A program made the translations under genes and the position numbers. From NCBI RefSeq assembly GCF_000372725.1, contig NW_005197351.1, positions 77,669-141,668 on the forward strand: a DNA stretch of 64,000 nucleotides, written 5' to 3'. Numbering within the stretch: position 1 is the stretch's first letter; each line of letters opens with the position of its first letter. A model generated the notes under the pieces. That model was not told the origin of the DNA. It made no database searches and saw nothing but the letters and a program-made list of their open reading frames with translations. Of the stretch, positions 32,998-42,520 are shown in pieces. The stretch comes from Emiliania huxleyi CCMP1516. Taxonomy: Eukaryota; Haptophyta; Isochrysidales; Noelaerhabdaceae.

Positions 32998-33490
32998 GAG
33001 ATCGGAACTGTCCTCTCTCTGCACGACGCCACTCGAGCGACGGCCGACGCCACACCCACACCCCTGCACCGCAGCACCAAGGTCCAAGCCTACTCGAGTA
33101 CCTCCTGCGTCGGCGCCGTCGCAGACTGACACGGTGAGTGAGGTTTAAAGAGATGAAAGAACGAAAAGAAACGAGGCACCCACACTTGAGGTAACACAGC
33201 GACGTATTTTGACGCATTGCGGCATGGCCCGATGTCGCATGTGACGAGAGACCTGGTGCGATTCGCCACTGCGCGCAACCCTGCGGTTTCTCGTTCTCAT
33301 TCCTGCTTGAAGGCCACCACCTGTGGTCGTGTGTGTACTGGGTGTGCTGGTGCTGGTGTGCTGGCCCAGAGACCTAGCTCCATCCGCACCGCCGCTCACA
33401 TTCACTAAATGCACACACGCACGATCCACCGCCCGTCATAACCGCCCGCGGAGCCTGCTCGCCGCAGGCAGCAGCAGTGCACGCGACGAG

Positions 33491-34998
33491 ATGGAGCACA
33501 TGGAGCCGTGCCACTCGTCGCCGCTCGCTTGCTCGCCAATCCACGCATGCACCCCTCCCACTCCCTCTGGCCTGCGCGACGATGGCGGCCTCGCCTCGCC
33601 CTCCCACTCCTCACCGAGGGCATGTCGCCGCCGGATGGCGGCGACGCCGCTGCTCTTCACGCCAGCCAACCCTCGAGTGCACGTGACGCCGCCGTCCAAC
33701 CTGCGCCGCGAGTCGCTCGTAGTGCCCTCGTCGGGCGCGCTCCACCGCATCGGCAAAGGCTCCGGCGTCACCGTCTACCGGATGATGCGCTCGCCCGGCC
33801 CATCGGGCCAGCCGCGCTCGCCCTGGGTCATCAAAAAGGCGGACACCTCGCCTCTCATCCCGCACGAGCTGCGGCGAGTGGAGCAGACGCTGCGGGACGA
33901 GTCGAACCTCCTCGCGCGCATCACGCACCCCAACATCGTGGGCTTCCGCGCGGCGCAGGTGAGCCGCCGTCACCGCCCATCGCCAACCGCTCTGTCCTGC
34001 CGACCGCACTCCAACCCGACCCTCCCGCGCCCACAGCGCGACCCGGACGGCCAGCTGTGCCTCGCGCTCGAGGCGTGCGACTGCTCGCTCTACAGCCTCG
34101 TGCAGGAGCGCCAGTTCGCGCGCATACAGTACGGCGAGCACGACCGCTCGCGCCCGCTCTTTTCGCCCGACGAGGTCCTCAGCGTGGGCTGCGCCGTCGC
34201 CGGCGCCCTCGCTTACCTTCACACGGAGCACCGGACGCTGCACGGCGACGTCAAGTCGGCCAACGTGCTGCTCAGCTCCGAGGCCTTCCCCGCGCAGCGC
34301 CCCTCCCTCGTCAAGCTCTCCTCCGTGAAGCTGTGCGCCGACCCCCCCCGCCCGCCCGCCCGCCCGCCCGCCCGCCTGCCCGCCCGCCCGCCCGTGAGAG
34401 AGGAGCCGCCGCCGCTCACGCCGCCGCCGCCCTCCACCTCGCGCCCCGCCCGTGAGAGAGGAGCCGCCGCCGCCCTCGCCCGGCTCGGACCCGCAGCACG
34501 CGCGGGCGCAGGTGCGACCTGGGGGTGTCGCTGCCGCTCCGCCCCGACCTGAGCGGCGTGGTCAGCCCGGAGAGGAACCTCTACGAGGGGACCGAGCCCT
34601 GGCGGCCGCCAGAGTGCTTCCGGGACGCACGCGACGAGGGCGGAGCGGCCAGCTGGGCGGGCGAGGGGCCAGCAGAGGGGTGGTGCGTCTGCGACCGGTC
34701 AGACGTCTTCGCGCTCGGCCTCGTGCTGTGGGAGATGCTCACCGGCGACGTGCCCCACTCGAGCGCGCGGTCGGCGCGCGGGGAGGACGGCTACCGCGCC
34801 GCCCTCGGCACCCGCCCCGCCCTCGCGTGGGGCGGGGTTCCGCTAGCGGCCGCACACCCAGAGTACGCCTCGTGCGTGGAGCTCTTCGAGTGGTGCACGG
34901 AGCGCGACCCCGCCGACCGCCCGTCGGCGAGCACGCTCGAGCACTGGCTCAAGCTCGCGCGGCAGAGCGGCGAGATGAGCGTAGCGAGGACGATGTGA
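33491..34998 (+). CDS. PBK/TOPK-like protein kinase
   Basis: 416 residues from exons 33491-33958, 34037-34332 and 34512-34998, both introns GT-AG. Kinase landmarks are IGKGSGVTVYRM, WVIKKAD (VIKK lysine), LLARITHPNIVGFRA, LHGDVKSANVLL, CDLGVSLPL, GTEPWRPPE, SDVFALGLVLWEMLTGDVPH and a C-lobe YRAALGTRPAL...CTERDPADRPSA. HGD replaces HRD and DLG replaces DFG. HGD, the GTEPW activation segment and Y.AALGTRP are hallmarks of PBK/TOPK, a mitotic MAPKK-like kinase. The second intron (34333-34511) contains a (CCCG)n tract and repeats GTGCG at both junctions. The N-terminal 70 residues are low complexity. Confidence 0.82.
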
Positions 34999-35632
34999 GA
35001 CTCTGGACGCCGGAGGCGAGGAGAGCAGCTCTAGAGGAGAGCCGGCGGCGTGGGTGCAGGGGCGCCCCCGCGCAGCGGTGCCTGCCAGTGCGGACTCTCC
35101 AGTGAGCAGTGTCTGTGTGTGTCTGTCGACTGTCCACCTCGCGCGCGCGGCCACGTGGGGGCCCGCCGCGCGCGGGTATTTGCACATCCTCAGTCTTTGT
35201 TACGCGACGTGACACTCAAATCAAAACAATCGCACAGCCCACATCCCACACGGGGACACGCCCGCCGACGTGTCGCGTCGGTCGCGTCGCCGTACGCCGA
35301 GCCTCCCACAAGACCCATCGTCGTGTCGGGTGTCGCGGACGCGGCCCCGGTTCTCAGCTCGCGCGCCGCGTCGACCCCCGGGCAAGCCGCGTCCACCCCG
35401 GTCGCGCGCAAACCGATGGCCCATACCCTCACGGTCGCTCCCTCGCATGCACCCACTCGGTCACCACTCGCCTCGTGGCTGACAGCCCCGGCCAAGCCAG
35501 CCCGACGCGACCGGAGCGAGAGCGGGGCGACGGCTCGGCGGAGATCGGTACCCCCCCACCCCCCCCACCCCCCCGCCTTGTAGAAACCCTTGTCCGCTCG
35601 CCCTGTAGATGTGGCCGGCCCGCGCGCCCTCC
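34999..35632. other. Convergent 3' spacer
   Basis: Lies between the ends of the kinase (+) and RAD23 (-) genes. It holds a C-rich run near 35550-35575 and no supported gene. Confidence 0.5.
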
Positions 35633-36023
35633 TCACATGAGGTCGCTGCCCTGGTCGAACAGGAAGTTTGCCGCCAAGTTCTCGTTCTTGTCGCACGCCA
35701 GAAACGCCTGGATGACTATCGCTCGCTGGAAGCCGAGCGCCATGAGCCGCTGGATGGCCTCCTCGTCCTCGTCGTTGAGCTGGGCCTGCACCGCGCCCAT
35801 CATGCCGCCGCCGCCGCCGCCGCCCATCCCTCCGAGCCCTCCCATCATCGCCGCCATCATCTCGGGCGTCAGGCCGAGCTGCTCCTGCACCTCGGGCGAC
35901 TGCAGCATCTGCTGCACCTCGGGCGCCTGCAGCAGCTGCTGCAGCGCCTCGGGGTTCTGAAGGAGGCCCTCCAGCATCTCGGGCCGCTGCTGCAGCATCG
36001 CCTGCAGCCCGGCCGCCGCCGCC

Positions 36024-36066
<43 letters not shown>

Positions 36067-36928
36067 CCGCGGCGCCAAAGGGAAGGGGGGCGCTGCCTCC
36101 GGTCGCGGGGCCGGGGACGGGGGCGGGCGCGGTGCCGTTGAGCACCGCGGCAAACTCGCTCGCGTTGCCCTGGATGAGGGCGAGCTGGTTCGGGTTCGAC
36201 TCGCGCATCTGCCCGAGGTAGGTTTGCAGCGCCGCTTGCGGCTCGTCGGCGCTCCGCACGGCGGCAACCTCGGCGAGGAAGGCGGGGCTGGCGGCGAGCT
36301 CAGCCCAGGTGGAGGGCGCGTCGTCGCCCTCACCCTCGCCCTCGCCCTCGCCCTCGCCGCCCTCGACCTCCATCCCGCTCTCGCCGCCCTCGCCGCCCAG
36401 CCCCTCGGGGATGCCGTTCGTCAGGTACTCGACGGCGCGGTCGGCATTCATAAAAGCGGCCCGCATGGCAGCGACGACCTGGTCGCGCGGGAAGCCCATG
36501 TCGCAGAGGGACTGGATCGCGGCCGCGTGCTCCGGCGCGAACTCGGCCGGAGCCGCCGCCGCGGCCGGCGCAGGCGCCGGCTCCGCCGCCGGAGCAGCCG
36601 CCGGCACTGCGGCCGGCGCAGGCGCCGCCTCGGGCGTCGATGCGGCGGCGGCGGGCGCGGGCGTCGGGGCGGGCGCGGCCGCCGGCCGCTTGGGCTTGGC
36701 GGCCATCACGACCATGAAGTCGTTCTCCTTGATCGAGTACGAGGCGAGGTCGCGGCCGCCGTCGAGCACCTTGCCTTGGAAGATGAGCTTGATGCCCTCC
36801 GCCTCCCAGCCGTCCTTGGTGCCGTGCTCCGATGCGGCAACCAGCTCCTTGACCCGCGAGACGAGCATGTCGGGCGCGGCGTCGACGTGGAACATGGAGC
36901 CCTTGAGCGTCTTGAAGGCGACCTTCAT
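35633..36928 (-). CDS. RAD23: RAD23 ubiquitin receptor
   Basis: Intronless, 431 residues with the full RAD23 architecture. A ubiquitin-like domain spans 1-77 (MKVAFKTLKGSMFHVDA, GIKLIFQGKVLDGGRDL). An Ala/Pro linker follows, then UBA1 at about 134-174 (IQSLCDMGFPRDQVVAAMRA, RAVEYLTNGIP). The XPC-binding segment carries NPEALQQLLQAPEVQQML-type repeats. UBA2 lies at about 387-426 (EAIQRLMALGFQRAIVIQAF). RAD23 carries ubiquitylated clients to the proteasome and stabilises XPC in nucleotide-excision repair. A 14-Gly run before the XPC-binding segment is encoded by a (GCC)n tract at about 36019-36062, likely length-variable. Confidence 0.95.
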
Positions 36929-38030
36929 GGCTGGAGAGGCGCCTGGCGCGGGCGCGGGGAGTCTCCTCGATCAAAGGCTCGGGGAGGGCGTCTAAACCGC
37001 CCGGCGGGCGAGGAGGAGAAGGCGATGGCGGATCGCGTGGGGAGGGAGGAGGGTTGGCAGGCGGCGGAGAGGGAGGCGGGAGGGGTGGGAGACTCCTACA
37101 ACGCGGCGGATGAAGCAGGGGGTTGGGGATTGTGGCCGGTGGAGCGGGCGGGGAGAGACGGGCGGCGGAGCGGCCGAGCGGAGGCGGGGTGGGGGGTGAG
37201 GGGGTGAGGGGGATGCGGTTGGGAGTGGGATCGGCAGTGGTGGTGACGCGCGGGCGGAATGGGTGTGTGCGTGGGATGGAGCGGGACGCGGGCGGGAGAG
37301 GGCAGGACGGGTTGGAGAGGCGTTTGCGGAACAGAGCGCGGGTCGAGGGACACGTTGGTGGTGTGCGAGGCCGCGGCAAGGAGGGAACGGGAGAGGCCTC
37401 CTCTCGCGCCGAGCGGTGACACTGGTTGGCTTGCCGGGAGTCGGGAGCGCTCTCGGGCGGGGCCGGGGGAGTGCGCGCCGGGGTAGGTGGCTTCTGGTGC
37501 TCGTCTGGATGCCCTTGGGAACGCAGAAAAAGTATTGCATTTAGCCCCACTTGGCCTGTACGAGGGCATGTGCGAGAGACTGCCAGCGACAAGCTGGAGG
37601 CAGGTCGCTAGACTGAGAGGAGACCGCCAGTGGATGTGGGAGTCCACCGCGCACCGCGCTGCGAGCCTGTCGTGTCCCTTGTCAGGAGCAGGAGAGCCCC
37701 ACCTGCCTGTCCCCCTGATCGTCCTTCCAAAATCCTGCTCGTGCAGGTGGGGACCCTGTCCTCGTCCCATCCCTCGTTTGGCGTGTCTGTTTTCTTTCTT
37801 TCTTTCTGTACAAGGGTTCCGGCAACCCAGAGGGGAACCAGAGGGTCCCCAGCACTTTGCGTTTCCGGAAGTTTCCCGGGAAACCAGAGGGTGTTTAAAG
37901 AAAGTGCCGTTTTCTTTCCTTCTTTACCTAATTGCTAATTGTAAATTGAGATTGCAATGGTCAGCTGCAGATACGCTGAGCAGTGCCCGTGGAATCTCGA
38001 TTGGCGTTTTGTCGCACGAGGCGACTCCTC
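36929..38030. other. RAD23 upstream region
   Basis: About 1.1 kb without a supported gene. It is purine-rich on the plus strand for 500 bases (GGGAGGC-like), then includes TTTCTTTCTTTCTTTC at about 37791-37806. A TGTACAAGGGTTCCGGCAAC block at about 37808 recurs near 39061. Confidence 0.5.
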
Positions 38031-38905
38031 TCACACCGCGCGAGGGTTACTGGCCCGCAATGCCGCGGCCGACTCGGCATCGAGGGGGCAGTCGCGGAAG
38101 GCTTCGTTGCCGATCGTGGTGAGGCCGTCGGGCAGCGTGACGGCGGTGAGGGCGGAGCAGCGGAAGAAGGCGCCTCTGCCGATCGAGGTGAGGCTGTCCG
38201 GCAACGCGACGGCGGTGAGGGACGAGCAGCGGAAGACAGCCGTTGAAGGCGGCGACGCCGATCGAGGTGAGGCTGTCCGGCAGCGTGAGGCTGGTGAGGG
38301 CGGAGCAGCCGCCGAAGGCCCTCTCGCTGATCGAGGCGAGGCTGTCCGGCAGCGTGACGGCGGTGAGGTAGTCGCAGCCGTTGAAGGCTTCGTCGCCGAT
38401 CGCGGTGAGGCTGTCCGGCAGCGTGATGCTCGTAAGGGTGGAGCACTCGTAGAAGGCGCCGCCCTCGAGTGCAATCACGCCGTTGGGTACAAGCGCGTGC
38501 CCACCCTCATCTATCGGGTACGCCGGGCCCTCCTCCTCCTCCCCCTCCTCCTCCTCCTCCTCCCCTCCCTCCCACCGCTCCATCTTTTCACGAGCCGCCG
38601 CCGCCACCACCTCCGAGTCGCTGTCCTGCACTGCCTGCAGAAACTCGAGCAGCGTCGCAAACGTCCGCGCTACGGCCTCGCCAGTGGGCTCTGGCTCTGC
38701 CGTCGAGGCTTGCAGCTTCCGCTCAAGCGCACCAGCGACACAGCGGGCAGTCAATTGTTCGCGACTTGATCATCTTGATGGTGCACAGCTCGCAGAGCGT
38801 CGCGTAGCCGCATGGCTGGTTCCGAACGGTGCGAGGGCGGCTCATGCACACGGTGCAGCTCTCGCCGTCCTCGACCTCCATTGGCTCGAAGCGCGCTGCG
38901 GACAT
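38031..38905 (-). pseudogene. RING finger plus BspA-type leucine-rich repeat locus, frameshifted
   Basis: An upstream segment encodes MSAARFEPMEVEDGESCTVC..., a RING (C..C, PCGYATLCELC, CPLCR; Tyr where His is usual) and stops after CRWCA. A different frame supplies an acidic helix, a poly-Glu run, then BspA-like LRRs (SLTSIGVAAFNGC, TLPDSLTAIGDEAF). Inside the LRRs the frame shifts near 38235-38245. Omitting a 13-base AACGGCTGTCTTC segment would restore the periodic FRCSSLTAV repeat. The last frame ends at 38031. Two frame changes without intron signals suggest a decaying gene, recombination between LRR units or sequence error. Confidence 0.6.
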
Positions 38906-39867
38906 ACCGAGAGAGATGCGAGATGCAGCGAGGTTCCCCGCCCATGCAGGTTGACGAGATATGCCACGCCAGGGAGCGGTGGTCGTTTCCGCAGGCGAAA
39001 GGACAAGACGGAATTAAAAATCACCTTCGATTTTCTCGCCGCCACCACTGGGCACTTGGCCTGTACAAGGGTTTCCGGCAACCCAGCAAACCACGACATA
39101 CACGCGCGGCCACCCCCCTGTGCAAGCTTGCAAAACTCAACGCAAGGCGGATGACCGATGAATGAGGCGCGCTCGCAAAACTCAACGCGCGGAGTTTCCC
39201 CCCCATATTATTGAAGGCACAGAATGAGAAAGCCGCGAGTGAATAACACAGTCCTACATGCACATGCACATGCATATGTCCTGGTAGCATATCGCACAAC
39301 GACGATCAATCACAGTCACAAACAGAAAGAATTTTACAACAAAGCTCCCTCGCACAACACTGACAGACAGAAAGAAAGAAAGCTCGGAAAAAGCCAGCCA
39401 GCGCAGCCGCCCATCGATCGCGCTGGCGCTGGCGCTCGCATCGACTCAGATCACCTCCGCCCGTCCGGGACAGAGCTTCGCATTGCACACGTGCACACAC
39501 CTTCATGCGATTTTCGCCCATGCGCGGGCGCGGGTACCCCCCCCCCCCCCCCTCTCTCTGCCCAGCGAGAGTTAGTTGTCCGGGACTCGAGTCCGGGACG
39601 CCTCCTTCTTATACCCTTTGTCTGGGACTCGAGTCCGGGACGAAAAACGCTCGTAATGGCAAGCCAACGCACGAATCAACGGACAACGTTGCAGGCGGCG
39701 CTCGAGAAAGTCAATCAAACTCGGCGCCCGTGTCGCGGACCGCCAAGTAGTACTCCGACACACAGTCATCGACGCGAACAACCCCAAGGAACGCCCAGCC
39801 CCGCTGGGACAGCCCCGCGCTGCCATCCGCACGCCGATCTCACGACCGTCCAGCCCTGCGCACAGGT
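38906..39867. other. Spacer without a supported gene
   Basis: Contains the second TGTACAAGGGTTTCCGGCAA block (about 39061), two copies of GGGACTCGAGTCCGGGACG (about 39582 and 39627) and a poly-C run at about 39538-39553. Confidence 0.5.
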
Positions 39868-41967
39868 ATGCTGCTCCTCGCGATTGCCGTGTTGCCCGCG
39901 CTGCCGACACCACCGCCACCCACTTGCGTCATGGTCTCGCGCGGGCAGGGCGGCTGTGGTGGCTACCCGTACATGGTCGATGGCTTGACCGGCACCGCTG
40001 ACGACGCCATCAGCTACTGCCTCGCGAACCCTGCATGCATCAAGGTGCAATGGGACTCGACGGGCAACATCTACCCGAGCGACTCCGACAGTTCGGTGCA
40101 GGACCGCGAGCCGAACGGGCACAATGGCTGGATCTGCCGGTTCAAGGAGTGCTCTCCGCCGTCCGCGTCACCATTGTTCCAACAGACACGAGGCTACACC
40201 GGACCCTTTGCGGCAGTCCCCGACTTCAACCTTGGAGCCGATGATTTTGTCATCGAAATGGACGTCACGCCTCAGACTCCAGGCATGAACCAACACGGCG
40301 GGACTATCATTGGCCGCCATCAGTCAGGCGTTGCACTTGGATGGGCGCTGATTTTGACCAACTCTCTGCACGTTGTCCTGACACTGTACGGCGCCACGGG
40401 ATACGACATGAGGGCGCCCCCCTGGAAGCCGGCCTGCGTGCAGGACGACGTCACCTTCCTGGGCTGGTGGGGCGGCGAGCTCATGTCCGCTCGCGCTCTC
40501 ACGGTCGGCCAGAAGCAGCGAGTGGTGTTCTCGCGTCGTGGCCAAGACCTCTCCTTGTACGTGGATGGCAGCGAGAGCTGCAAGGCCAGCCTGGACTCCT
40601 ACACCGACCCGAGTGGCTTTGTTCCGGTGAGCATCGGCGCGCACTACATCGGCGACCAGCTCACTAAAGCGCCATTCTTTGGCAAGATCGAAAACACCGT
40701 CGTCAAGCGCGGGAGTGAAGCATCGTCACCGCCGCCGCTCTCTCCGTCCCCGCCACCGCCGTCCCCGCCACCCCCATCGCCGTCTCCGCCGCCGCCATCC
40801 CCGCCTCCGCCATCCCCACCTCCGCGTTCGCCGCCGCCGTCACCGCCACCGCCGTCCCCACCGCCGTCACCGCCACCGCCGTCGTCCCCACCGCCGTCAC
40901 CACCACCGCCGTCGTCCCCACCGCCGTCACCGCCCCCGCCGCCTCCCTCGCCACCACCGCCGTCGCCACCGCCACCCTCGCCGCCACCCCCCTCGCCGCC
41001 GCCGCCCTCGCCGCCACTTCCCTCGCCACCGCCGCCGTCGCCGCCACCTCCCTCGCCACCGCCGCCGTCGCCGCCACCACCATTGTTCCAACAGACACGA
41101 GGCTACACCGGACCCTTTGCGGCAGTCCCCGACTTCAACCTTGGAGCCGATGATTTTGTCATCGAAATGGACGTCACGCCTCAGACTCCAGGCATGAACC
41201 AACACGGCGGGACTATCATTGGCCGCCATCAGTCAGGCGTTGCACTTGGATGGGCGCTGATTTTGACCAACTCTCTGCACGTTGTCCTGACACTGTACGG
41301 CGCCACGGGATACGACATGAGGGCGCCCCCCTGGAAGCCGGCCTGCGTGCAGGACGACGTCACCTTCCTGGGCTGGTGGGGCGGCGAGCTCATGTCCGCT
41401 CGCGCTCTCACAGTCGGCCAGAAGCAGCGAGTGGTGTTCTCGCGTCGTGGCCAAGACCTCTCCTTGTACGTGGATGGCAGCGAGAGCTGCAAGGCCAGCC
41501 TGGAATCCTACACCGACCCGAGTGGCTTTGTTCCGGTGAGCATCGGCGCGCACTACATCGGCGACCAGCTCACTAAAGCGCCATTCTTTGGCAAGATCGA
41601 AAACACCGTCGTCAAGCGCGGGAGTGAAGCATCGTCACCGCCGCCGCTCTCTCCGTCCCCGCCACCGCCGTCCCCGCCACCCCCATCGCCGTCTCCGCCG
41701 CCGCCATCCCCGCCTCCGCCATCCCCACCTCCGCGTTCGCCGCCGCCGTCACCGCCACCGCCGTCCCCACCGCCGTCACCGCCACCGCCGTCGTCCCCAC
41801 CGCCGTCACCACCACCGCCGTCGTCCCCACCGCCGTCACCGCCCCCGCCGCCTCCCTCGCCACCACCGCCGTCGCCACCGCCACCCTCCCAGCTAGCTCT
41901 TCTTTGCGAACCCGTCCGGTTGCCAAGGCTATCTCTCCGCCTTGCCAGAGGCTCTGATTGTGAATAG
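39868..41967 (+). CDS. Secreted proline-rich protein with two identical concanavalin-fold-like domains
   Basis: 699 residues. A signal peptide (MLLLAIAVLPALPTPPP) is followed by a Cys-containing N-terminal module (GGCGGYPYMVDGLTGTADDA...CLANPACIKVQWD). Two copies of a roughly 180-residue beta-rich domain then alternate with SPPPP-rich linkers. Each domain reads FNLGADDFVIEMDVTPQTPG, GTIIGRHQSG, WALILTNSLHVVLTLYG, RVVFSRRGQDLSLYVDG and FFGKIENTVV. This matches laminin-G/concanavalin-like jelly rolls (Laminin_G_3 style). SPPPP linkers are typical of hydroxyproline-rich algal wall proteins. After the second linker the frame runs into a short unrelated tail (LALLCEPVRL...), perhaps from truncated duplication. 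Confidence 0.72.
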   Translation: MLLLAIAVLPALPTPPPPTCVMVSRGQGGCGGYPYMVDGLTGTADDAISYCLANPACIKVQWDSTGNIYPSDSDSSVQDREPNGHNGWICRFKECSPPSASPLFQQTRGYTGPFAAVPDFNLGADDFVIEMDVTPQTPGMNQHGGTIIGRHQSGVALGWALILTNSLHVVLTLYGATGYDMRAPPWKPACVQDDVTFLGWWGGELMSARALTVGQKQRVVFSRRGQDLSLYVDGSESCKASLDSYTDPSGFVPVSIGAHYIGDQLTKAPFFGKIENTVVKRGSEASSPPPLSPSPPPPSPPPPSPSPPPPSPPPPSPPPRSPPPSPPPPSPPPSPPPPSSPPPSPPPPSSPPPSPPPPPPSPPPPSPPPPSPPPPSPPPPSPPLPSPPPPSPPPPSPPPPSPPPPLFQQTRGYTGPFAAVPDFNLGADDFVIEMDVTPQTPGMNQHGGTIIGRHQSGVALGWALILTNSLHVVLTLYGATGYDMRAPPWKPACVQDDVTFLGWWGGELMSARALTVGQKQRVVFSRRGQDLSLYVDGSESCKASLESYTDPSGFVPVSIGAHYIGDQLTKAPFFGKIENTVVKRGSEASSPPPLSPSPPPPSPPPPSPSPPPPSPPPPSPPPRSPPPSPPPPSPPPSPPPPSSPPPSPPPPSSPPPSPPPPPPSPPPPSPPPPSQLALLCEPVRLPRLSLRLARGSDCE
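40171..41888 (+). repeat. 909-bp tandem duplication inside the lectin-like gene
   Basis: Copy 1 is 40171-41079 and copy 2 is 41080-41888, period 909 (303 codons). I see only a couple of substitutions, for example GACTCC to GAATCC (Asp to Glu) and one silent change near 40502/41411. Such identity over coding and linker sequence implies a very recent event or gene conversion. Copy 2 diverges about 100 bases before copy 1 would end. Confidence 0.93.
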
Positions 41968-42520
41968 TGGAGGTCTCAAGTGGTGGCCAGAGTTATTCTC
42001 CGGTCCTCCTTCTATTGTTTATATATATCGTTCGTCGGCCTACACAGACCCTTTTGCCGCGAAACCGGGCAAGGCCGGGAACCACGGAACCACCGTTCCA
42101 CGTTCCCATATGTGCGGCGAGACCCGAGGTGCGACGCTCCGAGGAGCCCTGGGTTGGTCCTGGGCTGTGGAATCCTTGTTTCGGACTTGTCACATGACAC
42201 GGTCCCCGGGAGGATGCAAAAAAGGTGCAAAAAATCAGGGTGACCAGTCGCTTCCCGCGAGGAGCAAGCGCCTCTTCCCGCGATGGTCGTCGCCGCGCCA
42301 GCACTGTCCACGGCCGCCAAGCGCGCGTGCTCGTCCTCGGCTGGTTCGGAAGCACGCCTAGCGCTATGAGGCACGAGAGCGGCTACGAAGAGGACATTGA
42401 CGACAGAAAGAAAATTGCCGCGGGCCTGGGGAGCTAAAGTAGATCACAAAGAAATGCGCTATACCGGGACGGCGCACAACGGGCCGCGCAGCTGTGGTCG
42501 ACAGCTGGGCGGCGGACGCC

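Noticed and set aside
35609..37207. 532-codon plus-strand frame over RAD23
   Set aside because: Shadow of the minus-strand RAD23 gene; Leu/Arg/Gly-rich without domains.
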